From Amycolatopsis thermophila (lineage in GTDB: Bacteria > Actinomycetota > Actinomycetes > Mycobacteriales > Pseudonocardiaceae), in assembly GCF_030814215.1 (NCBI RefSeq), contig NZ_JAUSUT010000001.1, positions 7,068,001 to 7,132,000 of the forward strand: 64,000 nucleotides of DNA, given 5' to 3'. Position 1 is the stretch's first letter. Every line of letters starts with the position of its first letter. The notes beneath the pieces were generated by a model, which was not told the origin of the DNA, ran no database searches, and saw only the letters and a list, made by a program, of their open reading frames with translations. This document shows, in pieces, positions 49,324 through 59,934 of the stretch. The translations under genes were made by a program, and so were the position numbers.

Positions 49324-50616
49324 TCAACCCAGGACGAAGTACCGCAGCCAGAGGTAGGGCGCGGCGATCAAAATCGTGATCAGGGTGACCACGATGCCCT
49401 TGCGTGTGAACTCCCAGAACGAGATGGGCGTGCCGGCGCGCTTGGCGATGCCGAGGACCACGACGTTGGCGCTCGCACCGACGGCGGTGAGGTTGCCACC
49501 GAAGTCGGCGCCCAGTGCAAGCGACCACCACAGCGCTTCGGCGTGCACGGGGTCGGCGATGTTCGCGGTGAGGTCGGCGACCACGGGGCTCATGGTGGCG
49601 ACGTACGGGATGTTGTCGATGACGCCGGACAGCACCGCGGAGACGCCGAGGATGAGCATGACGGCGACCAGGGCGTCACCCCCGGTCGCGTCGCCGGCGA
49701 GGCGGGCGAGGTCGCTGATGACGCCGGTGTGCACGAGCGCGCCGATCATGATGAACAGCCCGGCGAAGAACAGCAGCGTCTCCCACTCGACGCTGGCCAG
49801 GTAGTCCTTGGGCCGGGACTTGGAGATGAGCACGAGGATCCCGGCGCCCAGCAGCGCCACCACGGACGGTTCGATGTGGAAGATCGAGTGGCCGACGAAG
49901 GCGGTGAACACCGCGGCGAGCACGACGCCGCATTTGATCAGCAGGACGGGGTCGTGGATCGCTTCTCGTTCGTTGAGCGCCATCACGTCGGCGATCCGGT
50001 CCGGATGGACCCGGAAGGAGCCGCGGAACAGCAGCGGCAGGATCAGTGTGAACACGATCAGCTCGAGGATCACGATCGGCGTCATGTGGACGAGGAAGTC
50101 GTTGAACGTCAGGCCCGCGCGGCTGCCGATGATGATGTTCGGCGGGTCGCCGATCAGCGTCGCCGTGCCGCCGATGTTGGAGGCCATCACCTCGGCGATC
50201 AGGAACGGCACGGGGTTGATGTCCAGCCGGTCGCACACCAGCAGCGTCACCGGTGCGATCAACAGGACCGTGGTGACGTTGTCCAGGAACGCCGAGGCGC
50301 TCGCCGTGATCAGCACGAGCAGCACCATCACGCGCAGCGGTTTGCCCTTGGCGCGCTTGGCCGCCCAGATCGCGGTGAACTCGAAAACGCCGGTGCGGCG
50401 CAGGATGCCGACGATGATCATCATCCCGAGCAGCAGGAAGATGACGTCCCAGTCGACGCCGGTCTCGTGCGAGTAGAACGCCTCGTCAGATCCGACGACG
50501 CCGAAGGCGAGCACGACCGCTGCGCCGGCCAGCGCGGCGACCATCTTGGGGATGCGCTCGGTGGCGATCAGCAGGTAGGCGACCGCGAACACCGTGATCG
50601 CGACGACGGTGCTCAT
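49324..50616 (-). CDS. ArsB/NhaD-like ion transporter
   Basis: A 430-aa membrane protein of the IT superfamily with about 11 hydrophobic segments. [21 protein letters not shown] and [20 protein letters not shown] in the first half, and [17 protein letters not shown] plus [23 protein letters not shown] in the second, are the repeated motifs of ArsB/NhaD proteins. It exports or exchanges an ion; arsenite is possible but Na+/H+ exchange fits equally. It follows a CBS-domain gene by 13 bp. Confidence 0.82.
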   Translation of the reverse strand: MSTVVAITVFAVAYLLIATERIPKMVAALAGAAVVLAFGVVGSDEAFYSHETGVDWDVIFLLLGMMIIVGILRRTGVFEFTAIWAAKRAKGKPLRVMVLLVLITASASAFLDNVTTVLLIAPVTLLVCDRLDINPVPFLIAEVMASNIGGTATLIGDPPNIIIGSRAGLTFNDFLVHMTPIVILELIVFTLILPLLFRGSFRVHPDRIADVMALNEREAIHDPVLLIKCGVVLAAVFTAFVGHSIFHIEPSVVALLGAGILVLISKSRPKDYLASVEWETLLFFAGLFIMIGALVHTGVISDLARLAGDATGGDALVAVMLILGVSAVLSGVIDNIPYVATMSPVVADLTANIADPVHAEALWWSLALGADFGGNLTAVGASANVVVLGIAKRAGTPISFWEFTRKGIVVTLITILIAAPYLWLRYFVLG

Positions 50617-50629
50617 CGCACCGCCTCCG

Positions 50630-51076
50630 TCAGTGCGGGGTGAGCGCCAGCTCCAGCAGCCGGGACGCGGTGATCACCCCGACCAGCGTCCGGTCGGACA
50701 CGACCGCGACCAGCGGGCAGCGCAGCCGGGCCATCATCGCGGCGACCTCCACGATCGTGTCGTCGGCGTTCACCGCGGGCAGCTCCACCGGTTCGGTGGG
50801 CAGCAGGGCCCGTACCGCCTTGCCGGCCAGCTTGTCGACGACCCGGTCGGCCATCGACTCCGACAGCACCCCAGCCAGCGTCGGGTCGTCCTGCACGTAT
50901 CCCGGCACCAGGAACCGGACCACCTGCGAGGCGGGCAGGACCGAGCACGGGCACCCCGACTCGTCGGTGACCACGATCCCCGGCAGTCTGCGCTCGGCCA
51001 GCAGCCGCGCCGCCTCCAGGGCGTCGGAATCCACACCGACCACCGGGAATTCCTCGGCCATCTGCGACGCGTGCAT
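50630..51076 (-). CDS. CBS domain pair protein
   Basis: A 148-aa protein with two CBS motifs: [30 protein letters not shown] and [49 protein letters not shown] pairs bind adenine nucleotides and gate transporters. Its position directly before the ion transporter gene suggests it regulates that transporter. Confidence 0.82.
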   Translation of the reverse strand: MHASQMAEEFPVVGVDSDALEAARLLAERRLPGIVVTDESGCPCSVLPASQVVRFLVPGYVQDDPTLAGVLSESMADRVVDKLAGKAVRALLPTEPVELPAVNADDTIVEVAAMMARLRCPLVAVVSDRTLVGVITASRLLELALTPH

Positions 51077-51379
51077 AGCCGCAGGATACGACGAACCGGG
51101 CGGCGCCGCCGCGCCTCCAGAAGCGGGTGAATGCCGGGGCGAAAGCCACCACGAAGTTCTCCTGCCGTCGTCCGCGACCCCGTCCCCCGGTTCGGGAACG
51201 GGTGTGCCGACCAGACTTCCCGGCGCGCCGCCCGTAAAGATGCCGCAAAGACCCCGCGCAGGCAAACCGGGCGCGGGCCCGAGGAGGTGAGTTGAACCAC
51301 TGCCAGGGCACCGCGCAGGCGGTGAGAGACCGTAGGGCGGGGCTTCGTGGCATCCAGGCAGGCGCTCCCGGAGGGCGTG
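51077..51379. other. Intergenic region
   Basis: No gene seen. It holds the promoter side of the CBS/transporter operon and a GAGGAGGTGAG ribosome-like site before the TrkH remnant. Confidence 0.4.
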
Positions 51380-51700
51380 GCGGCGGCTGTTCGCCCAGTT
51401 CACACACCCGTCGCGGTGACGGCGTTCGGGTCAGCCTTGCTGGTGGGCACGCTGCCGCTGCCGGTGGCCGCAGAGTCCGGCAGCCGGTCGCCGCTGGTGA
51501 CCGCGCTGTTCACCGCCGCCTCCGCGCTGTGCGTGATCAGCGCCCGGATGCGGATGCGCACGCGCCTCTACACCAGGCCGAGACCAAGAGCATCGGACGG
51601 GGCACCGCCCGGTCGCTGGTGGTGGGCGTGGTACCCACCAGCCTGATCTTCGAGGCGCGCACCGCCGCCGTGCTGACCGTCCGGTTCGCCACCGCCTACG
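51380..51700 (+). pseudogene. TrkH-type potassium transporter remnant
   Basis: VHTPVAVTAFGSALLVGTLPLPVAAESG...SPLVTALFTAASALCV matches the first pore region of actinobacterial TrkH/KtrB subunits. After a frame change, SLVVGVVPTSLIFEARTAAVLTVRFATAYG looks like a distorted later pore segment. Most of the 440-aa protein is missing. Confidence 0.55.
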
Positions 51701-51904
51701 GCGGCGAACCTGCGGGTGCCGAGCATGCACCCGGCGTTCTCACCGGAGGAGCGGGCGAGAAACACCCGGGTTGCTCCTGGACACCGGCCAGGACGTGTTC
51801 ACCACCGTCCACGTTCGGCCGTTCTCGGTGGACTTCTCGCGGCGGTAGGCGAGGATCTCCGGGCCGTCGGCGGTCGACCGGTGGTCCCGCCGTCGGGCCG
51901 ATCA

Positions 51905-52630
51905 GCACAGCAGCGTCTGCCCCGTCTCGGCCAGCCGGATCCGGCCGGCGAATTCCGTTCCGGACTCGGTGAGCAGGCCGTGCAGCCAGTCGCGGCGCGG
52001 CCGGCCGCGGCGGCGCTGAGGTAGCCGTGGCCGGTCGTGTCGGTGGCGCGCAGCGTCGCTTCGCACAGGACCACATCGGCGTCGGCGGCGAGCTTGACCA
52101 GTGCATCGGTCATGCCGGTGTCGCCGGTGTAGGCCAGGGTCCGTTCAGCGTCAGTCACGTGGATCCCGCAGTTGGGCGCGGAGTGCACCAGCTCGTGCAG
52201 CTCCACCGCGCAGTCACCGAACCCGAACAGCGCGCCCGGCTCGTACTCGCGCACGTCGTAGGCCATCTCGAACGCCCGGTTCAGCACCGGCATCGACGCG
52301 ATCGGGAACAGCTGCGACCACCGCGCAAACAGCTCCTTCGCCCCGGCCCGGACCACCAGCGGCACCGGCCGGCACTCGCCGCCGAACTCGGGGGCGCCGG
52401 GGAACCGCAGCATCGGCTTGAGCAGCGACTTGCCCAGCGGAAGCAGGTCATAGCAGTGGTCGATGTGCAGGTGGGTGATCACGCACGCCGTCCAGTGGGC
52501 CGTCCACGGCGGAGAGCGCGGTGGCGATCCCGGGTCGGCAGTCGAGCAGCAAGCGGGTCCGCCCGGTGTCCACGAGGTATCCGGAGCTGGGCGATCCGCC
52601 GGCGGGCATCCCCGACCGGCAGCCGCGAAG
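51905..52630 (-). pseudogene. MBL-fold hydrolase, frameshifted
   Basis: A metallo-beta-lactamase-fold protein (RNase Z/cAMP-phosphodiesterase-like). GGSPSSGYLVDTGRTRLLLDC reads in one frame, and VITHLHIDHCYDLLPLG (H-x-H-x-D-H) plus TLAYTGDTGMTDALVKLAADADVVLCEAT in another; the break lies near 52490. The C-terminal His region is lost in frame changes after GHGYLSAA. It abuts a truncated alpha/beta hydrolase head to head. Confidence 0.65.
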
Positions 52631-53077
52631 GCGCTGCACGCGGCTGGGCTGTCGGTGGCGACGGTGGACCTGCGCGGCCGGGGTGAGGCGAAGCCGGCGC
52701 TGCGGGAGGGGCCGGACTTCGGGTACCGGGAGCTGATCGAGGCCGACCTGCCCGCGGCGGCCGCGGCGCTGCGGTCGCGGTTCCCGGGCGCGCCGCTGCA
52801 CCCGTTCGGGCACATCCTGGGCGGGCAGATCGCGCTGCTGTTCACGGCCGTGCACCCGGACGAGGTCGCCGGGATGGTCACGATCGGCACCGGGACGGTG
52901 TTCTGGCGCGCGTTCGGGCCGCGGCGGTGGGTCGAGGCACTGTGGAAGATCCAGTGGATCGGGTTGGTCGCCAAGGTCCGCGGGTGGTGGCCGGGCGGGG
53001 TGCTGATCCCCCGCGCGATGGCGGTGCTCGGCCCGCCTGTCGCCGCCTGGATCACGGAGGGACAGCTGCCCGGCTGA
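52625..53077 (+). pseudogene. Alpha/beta hydrolase remnant with lost nucleophile
   Basis: About 150 residues beginning AKALHAAGLSVATVDLRGRGEA. The elbow reads FGHILGGQIALLF, where a Ser is expected in place of Ile (GHSLGGQ). N-terminal strands with the oxyanion hole are missing, and the C-terminal His region is absent. A hairpin terminator follows. Confidence 0.6.
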
Positions 53078-53091
53078 AGGTTGGGCTCGCG

Positions 53092-53135
53092 GGCCCGCTC
53101 GGTGCGCCTGGATGGCGCACGGGGCGGGCCGTTTT
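53092..53135 (+). terminator. Intrinsic terminator
   Basis: Two nested stems, GGCCCGC/GCGGGCC and GTGCGC/GCGCAC, followed by GTTTTCC. It lies between the convergent hydrolase remnant and the PIN toxin gene. Confidence 0.65.
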
Positions 53136-53146
53136 CCTGCCGCAGG

Positions 53147-53545
53147 TCAGCGGATCAGCTTGACTGATGCGGCCACCCCGTCGACGTCCGCCCAGGCGCT
53201 GTCGGCGGTGAACACGGTCACCGGGCCCTCCCGGGTCAGGGCGGTGGCGAGACACGCTCGATCACCGAGCGACAGCCCAGCCGCCTTTCCCGCCTCCCAC
53301 AGCAGGCCGGCGGTGACCGCGGTCGCCGCGTCGAACGGAACGACACGAATACCGAGCGCCTGCAGGCGAGTGAGCGTGCGTTCGACCGGCAAACCGTACT
53401 GGGCCAGTTTCGTCGCCAGCTCAGCCCAGTTGACGGCAGACATCACCGAACCGGGCAGCACCGGATCGACGACGTCGGCGCCCGGCTCCTTCCGCAGCCA
53501 CGCGAGCACCGCTGACGTGTCGAGAAGGACGTCCCCCGCGGTCAT
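53147..53545 (-). CDS. VapC-like PIN domain toxin
   Basis: A 132-aa PIN-domain RNase: DVLLDTSAVLAWLRKEPG with the first Asp, MSAVNWAEL with the Glu, LSLGDRACLATAL and the last acid in VFTADSAW. These give the four acidic metal ligands of VapC. It should cleave RNA when released from its antitoxin. ATG overlaps the antitoxin stop (ATGA). Confidence 0.88.
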   Translation of the reverse strand: MTAGDVLLDTSAVLAWLRKEPGADVVDPVLPGSVMSAVNWAELATKLAQYGLPVERTLTRLQALGIRVVPFDAATAVTAGLLWEAGKAAGLSLGDRACLATALTREGPVTVFTADSAWADVDGVAASVKLIR

Positions 53546-53832
53546 TCGCCGGCTTCCCGGGCAGCTTCCGACCGCCGCTCGGCGATCAGTTCGTCGACGG
53601 CGGAGCCGGCGCCTCGCCATGCCTCCGCGACCTCGTCTCTGATTCGCTCAGCGAGGTGGGCGCGCGGTTCGATCACCACCCGGCCGTCCTCGACATACAT
53701 CACCATGGGCCCATCCCAGCCCACCGCATTCCGCATCTGCGCAGGCACCACTACCCGGCCGTCCTTCGCCGGGGTGAAGTTCACGCTCTGCAGATCCTCG
53801 CCGACCGCCATGTGCACCAGTGTACCTGCCAT
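53542..53832 (-). CDS. AbrB/MazE-like antitoxin
   Basis: A 96-aa protein with an N-terminal swapped-hairpin domain (DGRVVVPAQMRNAVGWDGPMVMYVEDGRVVIEP) and a helical C-terminal tail (LIAERRSEAAREAGE) that would cover the toxin active site. It forms a toxin-antitoxin pair with the PIN gene. Start at 53832 or at an ATG seven codons later (53811). Confidence 0.82.
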   Translation of the reverse strand: MAGTLVHMAVGEDLQSVNFTPAKDGRVVVPAQMRNAVGWDGPMVMYVEDGRVVIEPRAHLAERIRDEVAEAWRGAGSAVDELIAERRSEAAREAGE

Positions 53833-53849
53833 ACATCCGCCATCCGATC

Positions 53850-55122
53850 CAAAGACTGGTCTCCAATGGCAGAACAACGTACAACGTGCCAGTTAGCACC
53901 GGCGCCGGTCGCTGGGCCGCCACCAGCAGCGCGCCGACCGCGGCGACCAGGAACGTCACCCACAGCGTCCCCGGTCCTGAGGACAGCAGACCGGCCAGCG
54001 CGACCCCGAACACGGCCCCGAACTGGCGGAACGTGTTCATGCTCCCCGACGCCGTTCCGCTCAGCTCGGGCGGCACGGCGCCCATCATGGCCTGGATGGC
54101 GACAACCCCACTGGACGGCGGGACCCCCACCCCCAGCAGCACCAGCGCCCACCCGTAGGACCAGTACCCGGCGCCGGTCTCCAGCAGCGTCAGGCCGAGC
54201 AGGCCGGCGGTGATGCAGCCCAGCCCCATCGTGACCCGCGTGCCCAGCCGCGCCGCCACGGCGGATGCCAGCACGGCCGTGACGCCCAGGCACCGCCTCC
54301 TGCAGGTGCACGGTCATCAGGTACAGCACCGCGTACAGCCCGAACAGGCCCAGGAAGTTCACCGCGCACGCCAGCGCACCTCGCGGATCCGCAGCAGCCG
54401 CGACGGCAGCATCCGCTCCCGGGCCCGCAGCTGCCACACCACGAACGCGCCGAGCGCGGCCAGTCCCCCGGCCAGCATCCCGAGCACCGCCGGCGAACCC
54501 CACCCAGCGCCCGGCCTTCGATCAGCACGTACGTCACCGCGGCGGCGCCGGCCACGAACAGCACCTGGCCGGCGAGGTCGATCCGCCGTCCACCGGGCGC
54601 CGCCGCGCGCGGCATCGTCCACACCAGACCGGTGAAGGCGAGCACGCCGATCGGCAGGTTGATCCAGAACATGCTCCGCCACCCGGCACTTTCGACGAGC
54701 ACCCCGCCGAGCAGCGGCCCGAGCGCCAGTGCAACCCCGCTGCTGCCGCGCTCCGGGGAACAGTTCGGCCGTGGCGGCCAGGGAAACCGGCACCACCGCG
54801 GCCGCGAACACGCCCTGCGCGCCCCGATCAGCGCGCCGCTGCTGGGCGCGGCAGCGCAAGCCACCGACGCGAGCGTGAACCCCGCGATCCCGGCGAGCAG
54901 CGTCCGGCGGCGGCCCAGGCGGTCGCCGAGCGACCCGGCGGTGAGCAGGAGGCAGGCGAAGGCGGGCGTGTAGGCGTCGAGCAGCCATTGGGCGACACTG
55001 GGCCCGGCGCCGAAGCCTGCCCGGATGGCGGGGACCGCAACCGGGGTGATGCTGGTGTCGAGGTAGACGAGGAACGACGCGACGAAGATCAACGTGAGCA
55101 CGAGCCGGGGACGTGCAGTCAC
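53850..55122 (-). pseudogene. DHA2-type MFS drug transporter, frameshifted
   Basis: An EmrB/QacA-type 14-helix transporter broken in at least three places. The start is intact ([42 protein letters not shown]). SMFWINLPIGVLAFTGLVW and LFVAGAAAVTYVLIEGRALG follow in other phases. The end (AMMGAVPPELSGTASGSMNTFRQFGAVFGVALAGLL) is in yet another frame. No functional protein can be made without several shifts. Confidence 0.75.
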
Positions 55123-55321
55123 CAGGCTCACGCTAACCACGCACCACCGCGCGAAAAGTGTCCGGCAACCATTCTTCTCACGCGATCGGAACATCCTGTC
55201 GATCGGCCGCGCCGATCGACGCGGTTCGCGTTCCAATAGCCGCAGAACAAGCCCTGAACAGGCATTTCCTGCGCCGCTTTCGTGTCCACCCGTTCACCTG
55301 CGCTCCACCACCGGCTGCTGC

Positions 55322-55905
55322 AATGCGCCGCGAACCCACCATTTCCCTTTTCGACGCCACGGGAGGACCAAACGGTTCGGCGCGGTCGACGAGGTCACGC
55401 TGGACGTCGGCGACGGCGAGTTCCTCGTGCTGCTCGGTCCCAGCGGCTGCGGCAAGTCCACGCTGCTGCGCGCGATCGCCGGGCTGGCGCCGCTGTCGGC
55501 GGGCCGCATCCTCCTCGGCGACCGCGACATCACCCACACCCCCGCCGCGCGACCGAGACCTCGCGATGGTGTTCCAGAGCTACGCGCTCTACCCGCACCT
55601 GACGGTCGAGCGCAACATCGGCTTCCCGCTGCGGGCGCGCCGCCGCCCCAAGTCCGAGATCCGGCAGCGGGTGACGGAGGTGGCGCAGGTGCTCGGCCTG
55701 GACGGCCTGCTCGACCGCCGCCCGAAGGAACTGTCCGGCGGCCAGCGGCAGCGGGTTGCGCTGGGCCGCGCCCTGGTGCGCGATCCCGGGGCGTTCCTGA
55801 TGGACGAGCCGCTGTCCAACCTGGACGCGAAGCTGCGGACCGCGACCCGGCCCGAACTGACCGAACTGCACCGGCGGCCTCTTGCCGCCGCCCACCACCC
55901 GCCGG
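55322..55905 (+). pseudogene. Sugar-type ABC transporter ATPase, broken
   Basis: Parts of a MalK/UgpC-like ATPase: [32 protein letters not shown] (Walker A) in one frame, then [22 protein letters not shown] (Q-loop), [19 protein letters not shown] and [14 protein letters not shown] (Walker B) in another. A shift near 55365 and one near 55550 break it, and the C-terminal regulatory half is gone. No permease genes are near. Confidence 0.75.
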
Positions 55906-55971
55906 GACTGGCCCAGCTCCAGGAGGGTGGTGCGCGCCGGCGAAAACCGGGCGTTGCTTCCCCTCAAGGCG

Positions 55972-56787
55972 TCAGACGGTTGCGTTGGGGACGCCCGTGG
56001 TGACCTCGGTCGCGAAGGCGGCCACCGCGCGGGCGAACTCGTCCGGCCGCTCGGCGTAGGTCACGTGCCCGGACCCCTCCAGTTCGACGAAGCGCGCATC
56101 GACCAGCGCACGGGCCAGGGTGGAGGCGATCGCTCGCAGCGCGGGGTGGCTGGTGGTGCCGGCCAGCACCAGGCACGGCAAGGCGATCGTGGCCGCGTCG
56201 TCGGCGCTGAACCGGTAGGACGGGCCCGCGAACTCGGCGAGCATCATCGGCCCGTTGGCCCGGTAGCGGTCCTTGGCCGTCTCGTCGAGATGGGACCACA
56301 GGCCGGGGCAGACCAGCGGGAAGAAGGCGTCGACCGCTGCGGCGGCGCCGCCGGCTTCGGCTGCGGGGCGCACGGCGGCGGCGATCTCGGTCATGAAGGC
56401 CTGCCCGGCCTCCGGTTGGAGACTGAAGATCGGCGGCTCGGAGAACACCGCCCCCGCCAGGAGGCCCGGGCAGGTGCGAGCGACCTCGACGGCGATCCGG
56501 GCGCCGCCGGACGAGCCGACCACGACCGGTTGGCGTAGGCCGAGCGTCTCGATCAGGGCGGCGGCGTCCGCGGCGTGGGTCGGCACGGACTCGGGCTCAC
56601 TGCCCCGCCCACTGCGGGTATGGCCGCGGCGGTCGTAGGTGAGGCAGGTGAACCGAGCGGACAGGCGTTCGACCTGGCCCGCCCACACGCGGGCGTCTCC
56701 GCACATGCCGTGGATGAACAGCAGCGCCGGACCGGTGCCGGCCTGCTCGTAGTAGATGGTGGTGTCGCGCACTGCGATGGTGGGCAT
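55972..56787 (-). CDS. Alpha/beta fold hydrolase
   Basis: A 271-aa serine hydrolase: [36 protein letters not shown], the elbow [14 protein letters not shown] with its central Ser, and the His in [12 protein letters not shown]. An arylesterase, perhydrolase or lactonase activity is typical for this text. It follows the HD-GYP/LuxR gene by about 90 bp on the same strand and may be controlled by it. Confidence 0.85.
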   Translation of the reverse strand: MPTIAVRDTTIYYEQAGTGPALLFIHGMCGDARVWAGQVERLSARFTCLTYDRRGHTRSGRGSEPESVPTHAADAAALIETLGLRQPVVVGSSGGARIAVEVARTCPGLLAGAVFSEPPIFSLQPEAGQAFMTEIAAAVRPAAEAGGAAAAVDAFFPLVCPGLWSHLDETAKDRYRANGPMMLAEFAGPSYRFSADDAATIALPCLVLAGTTSHPALRAIASTLARALVDARFVELEGSGHVTYAERPDEFARAVAAFATEVTTGVPNATV

Positions 56788-56876
56788 TCGTGTCTCCTCG
56801 CTCAAGGGTGGTGGAGAAAACGATGTGCCGGGTGCGGCGCCGGCCGCATCGGGCGAACACCCCATTTCGCAAGGAA

Positions 56877-58430
56877 TCACGAGCCGAGGAGGCGGTGTTC
56901 CATCGCGAACACCGCTGCGGCGGCGCGCGAGTTGACGCCGATCTTGGCGTAGAGGTTCTCGATGTGCCGGCCCACGGTTTTGACCGACAGGTGCAGTCCG
57001 GCCGCGACCTGCCTGTTGGTACGCCCCCGGGTGATCAGGCGCAGCACCTCGACCTCGCGGTCGGTCAGGCCCGCGGGCCACCCTGACCGTCGTGCCCACG
57101 CGGTGGGCTGGCCCGCGGCAGCCAGCACGGCCTCGACCGCGGCGGGGTCGAGCTGGCCGGCCTTCATCTCGGCCATGACGGTGTCGCTGATCCGCGGGGC
57201 GGTCAGCGCCGGGCGGTGGGGTCGGTCCTCGCCCAAGGCCGCCACCACATCCGCGGCCGCCAGCACCCGCTCGCGCATGCCCAGCTCTCGGGTGCGGCGG
57301 TGGTAGCCCGAGCCGTCGAGCCGCTCATGGTGGGCCCCGGCGAGCCGGCCCAGGCCTGCCAATGCCGGGCAGCAGGCCAGGGTCGACTCGGTCAGGTACG
57401 GGTGCAGCCGCACCCGCTCCCACTCCGCCACCCCCAGCGGACCCGGCCGGTCCCAGATCCCGTTGGGGACACCCACTCGGCCGAGGTCGTGCACCGCCGC
57501 CGCCCGCCGCACCGTGGTGGTGTCCTCGGGCGTCATCCCCAGGCGCCTGGCGGCGGCGGTGGCCAGTTCGGCCACCCGCGGGGAGTGCCCCCGCGTCCAG
57601 GGCGACTTCAGGTCGGTGAAGTCGGCGACCGCCTCCAGCGCCAGATCCAGGCCCGCGCCGGCGATCTCGTCACCGCCCGGGTCGGCGGCCAGCATCGCCT
57701 CCCACACATCGGACTCCTCCAGCCGGCTGAGCACGCCCGGGCCGACCGCCACACACGCGTCGACCACCGCGGGGTCATAGGCCCGGCCCCGCCGGGCGTG
57801 CAGCACCTCAGCCAGCTCCGCCCGGCTGATTTGCCACCACATCGCGGCGTCCCGGGCAACCACCGCCACCCGCACCGCCGGCGGCACCGCCTCGCCGGCC
57901 AGACCGTCGGGGAATCCGGCGCCGTCCCAGCGCTCGTAGCCGTGTGCCAGCGCCTCGCGCACCGTCGCGGACGCACCGAGGCGTGCGGCGAGCATCGCCG
58001 CCACCTCGCAGTGCGCCGACAACGACCGCTTCGCCCCGGCAGGGTCAGCGAGCGCGCCCGCCACGAGCGCCGCCCGTCGCAGCGGCCGTTGCCCGGCGCC
58101 GACCGTACGCACCAACTGCCGGCCCATCTCCGCCTTGCCGCCCAGCGCCGCAGGGGCCATGCCGGCCAGGAACGCGAGATCGTCGCCACCGGTCATCCGG
58201 GCCGTCTCCCCCGCGTCCGCCGTGCAACCGAGGAAACGCAGCAACGCCACCTGCTGGGCGGCGGCAACGGACGCGTCGTCCAGGCCCAACGCCCGGGCGA
58301 GAGCCGCCGCCAACACCGACGTCCGCACACCGTGGAAGTGTGATTGGCCCGTCCCGAGGTCGGTGGCCAGCGACACGGCACCCAGCAGCTCGACCAGACG
58401 CAGCTTCACCGGCTCGGCATCGGGTGCCAT
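56877..58430 (-). CDS. HD-GYP/LuxR fusion regulator
   Basis: A 517-aa protein. The first 240 residues are a degenerate HD-like repeat ([32 protein letters not shown]). About 270-420 is an HD-GYP-like phosphohydrolase domain with [31 protein letters not shown] and [13 protein letters not shown]. The last 65 residues are a LuxR helix-turn-helix ([44 protein letters not shown]). HDLGR replaces the canonical HDIGK. It may couple a nucleotide signal to transcription. ATG 58430 is chosen; a GTG at 58454 would add eight residues. Confidence 0.82.
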   Translation of the reverse strand: MAPDAEPVKLRLVELLGAVSLATDLGTGQSHFHGVRTSVLAAALARALGLDDASVAAAQQVALLRFLGCTADAGETARMTGGDDLAFLAGMAPAALGGKAEMGRQLVRTVGAGQRPLRRAALVAGALADPAGAKRSLSAHCEVAAMLAARLGASATVREALAHGYERWDGAGFPDGLAGEAVPPAVRVAVVARDAAMWWQISRAELAEVLHARRGRAYDPAVVDACVAVGPGVLSRLEESDVWEAMLAADPGGDEIAGAGLDLALEAVADFTDLKSPWTRGHSPRVAELATAAARRLGMTPEDTTTVRRAAAVHDLGRVGVPNGIWDRPGPLGVAEWERVRLHPYLTESTLACCPALAGLGRLAGAHHERLDGSGYHRRTRELGMRERVLAAADVVAALGEDRPHRPALTAPRISDTVMAEMKAGQLDPAAVEAVLAAAGQPTAWARRSGWPAGLTDREVEVLRLITRGRTNRQVAAGLHLSVKTVGRHIENLYAKIGVNSRAAAAVFAMEHRLLGS

Positions 58431-58894
58431 CGCGCCAGTGTCCCAGGCAAACACCGGAATCGTCGAGGCAACCCGCCATGAAAGCGGCAGCGGCTAGCGT
58501 CCGTCGCCTCCGACTGGGTGACCGCCTTCGACGACGTCGGCCTGCGCGTAGCCGGTGGCAAGGTCCACCTCCGCGCCCAACCCGACCACCGCGCCACCGG
58601 GAAGCACGGCGACAGCGACTGAAGCGGCAGCTGCTTGAGGCTTCCGCCCCAGTCAATGGCATAGGCCTGATCACGGCATTCGGGACGGCAGGATCCACCA
58701 AAATGGACAACCACGCCAATTTTGCCACAAAATGTCCACCTCGAACTCCTGCCAACCCAGGTTGGAGCACTTTTTCATCCGCGTAACGGCCGTGGTCATG
58801 GCAGCGACTTGAGACGTATCGGCCGACAGTCCAAAGAAGATTCCGAAAACGCGTCTCGTTGAGATCGCGTTTCTTTCCGACAACGGAGGGGATT
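58431..58894. other. Intergenic stretch, 464 bp
   Basis: A short plus-strand reading (DWVTAFDDVGLRVAGGKVHLRAQP) near 58515-58600 may be a fragment of a lost gene. Nothing else is seen before the ribosome site of the secreted-protein gene. Confidence 0.35.
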
Positions 58895-59389
58895 ATGAAG
58901 CGCATCAACATGGCGCGTCGAATCGCGGTGGTAGGCGCCGGCGGGCTCTGCGCGTTAGGCCTGGCGGTCACACCAGCTCTCGCGGAAGGCGCCAGCACAA
59001 CCACGCACACCTCGTTTCCGGCCGCGGGTGCGGCGTTCACCTGCGGCGCGGACACGTTGACGGCAGTCAGCGGCACCGTCAACCAGGTGTTCCACCTCAA
59101 CCAGGACGCCCAAGGCATCTACCATGTCACCGGCACGATCACCCCGAACGGTGTGACCCTCCAGGATGCGGCCGGCAACACCTACACCGTGAGCGGCGCG
59201 AGCTGGTTCGGCGGCAAGTCAACCAGCCCGGACGGCGGTGACGTGATCGTCTCCACTGACACCGAACACTTCGTCATCCACAACGCGGGCGGCGGCGTCT
59301 ACGCCAAGGTCCAGATCACGGAGCATATTTCGCCCAACGGCAACGTCTTCGACTTCGACTTCGGTGGTTGCCAACCCCCCAGCGACTGA
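58895..59389 (+). CDS. Secreted protein of unknown function
   Basis: A 164-aa exported protein. The signal peptide has a basic start (MKRINMARRI), a hydrophobic core (VVGAGGLCALGLAVTPA) and cleavage after ALA. The mature part is beta-rich, with CGADTLTAVSGTVNQVFHLNQ and a final FGGCQPPSD; the two Cys may form a disulfide. GGAGGGGATT precedes ATG. It is not assigned to a known family. Confidence 0.75.
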   Translation: MKRINMARRIAVVGAGGLCALGLAVTPALAEGASTTTHTSFPAAGAAFTCGADTLTAVSGTVNQVFHLNQDAQGIYHVTGTITPNGVTLQDAAGNTYTVSGASWFGGKSTSPDGGDVIVSTDTEHFVIHNAGGGVYAKVQITEHISPNGNVFDFDFGGCQPPSD

Positions 59390-59934
59390 CGTATCCCGGG
59401 GCGGCCGCGATCCCCGTGCTGCCGCCGATAATGACGCCAGGCCGTCGCGGACTCGATCGTGCAAGCAGGAGCGCGTCGAGTTCGCGACGAAACTGGTCGT
59501 GCATATCGTGCTCCTCGACCAAATCTGTCAATACTCCTCGCCGCCGCTGACGCCGTCCGGATCGCTTCGCCTCCAGGCTCGGCCGGGTTTGCCGACTTCG
59601 CCACGCGCAGACCAGATCGCCCTTTCGGACGATGTCCCGGATGATTGATCTGCCGGTCACCGGACGAGGGGGGGGCGAACCCGAGCTCCTGGGGAGTGAC
59701 CGCCGCGGGGGGGACCGGAGGAACTCGCCCAGCTCGCCGGAGGAAGACTTGCCGGCCCGCGACTGACTCGTGGACCCAGTGTGGCCCCGATCGCCTCCGG
59801 GTGCCTGCCCACGCGATGGATAGGCAAGAGCGGCCCCGGATGGGCCGGCGCGGCCGGGAACGTCCGTTCGCGCTCCGGACACGCGGTCGGGAGCACCGCA
59901 GCATGCCGGGCGGGCGCCCCGGCGGGACGGTGCG
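59390..59934. other. Intergenic stretch, 545 bp
   Basis: No recognised gene on either strand. G-runs occur near 59670 and 59708. It separates the secreted protein from the convergent TetR gene. Confidence 0.4.
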
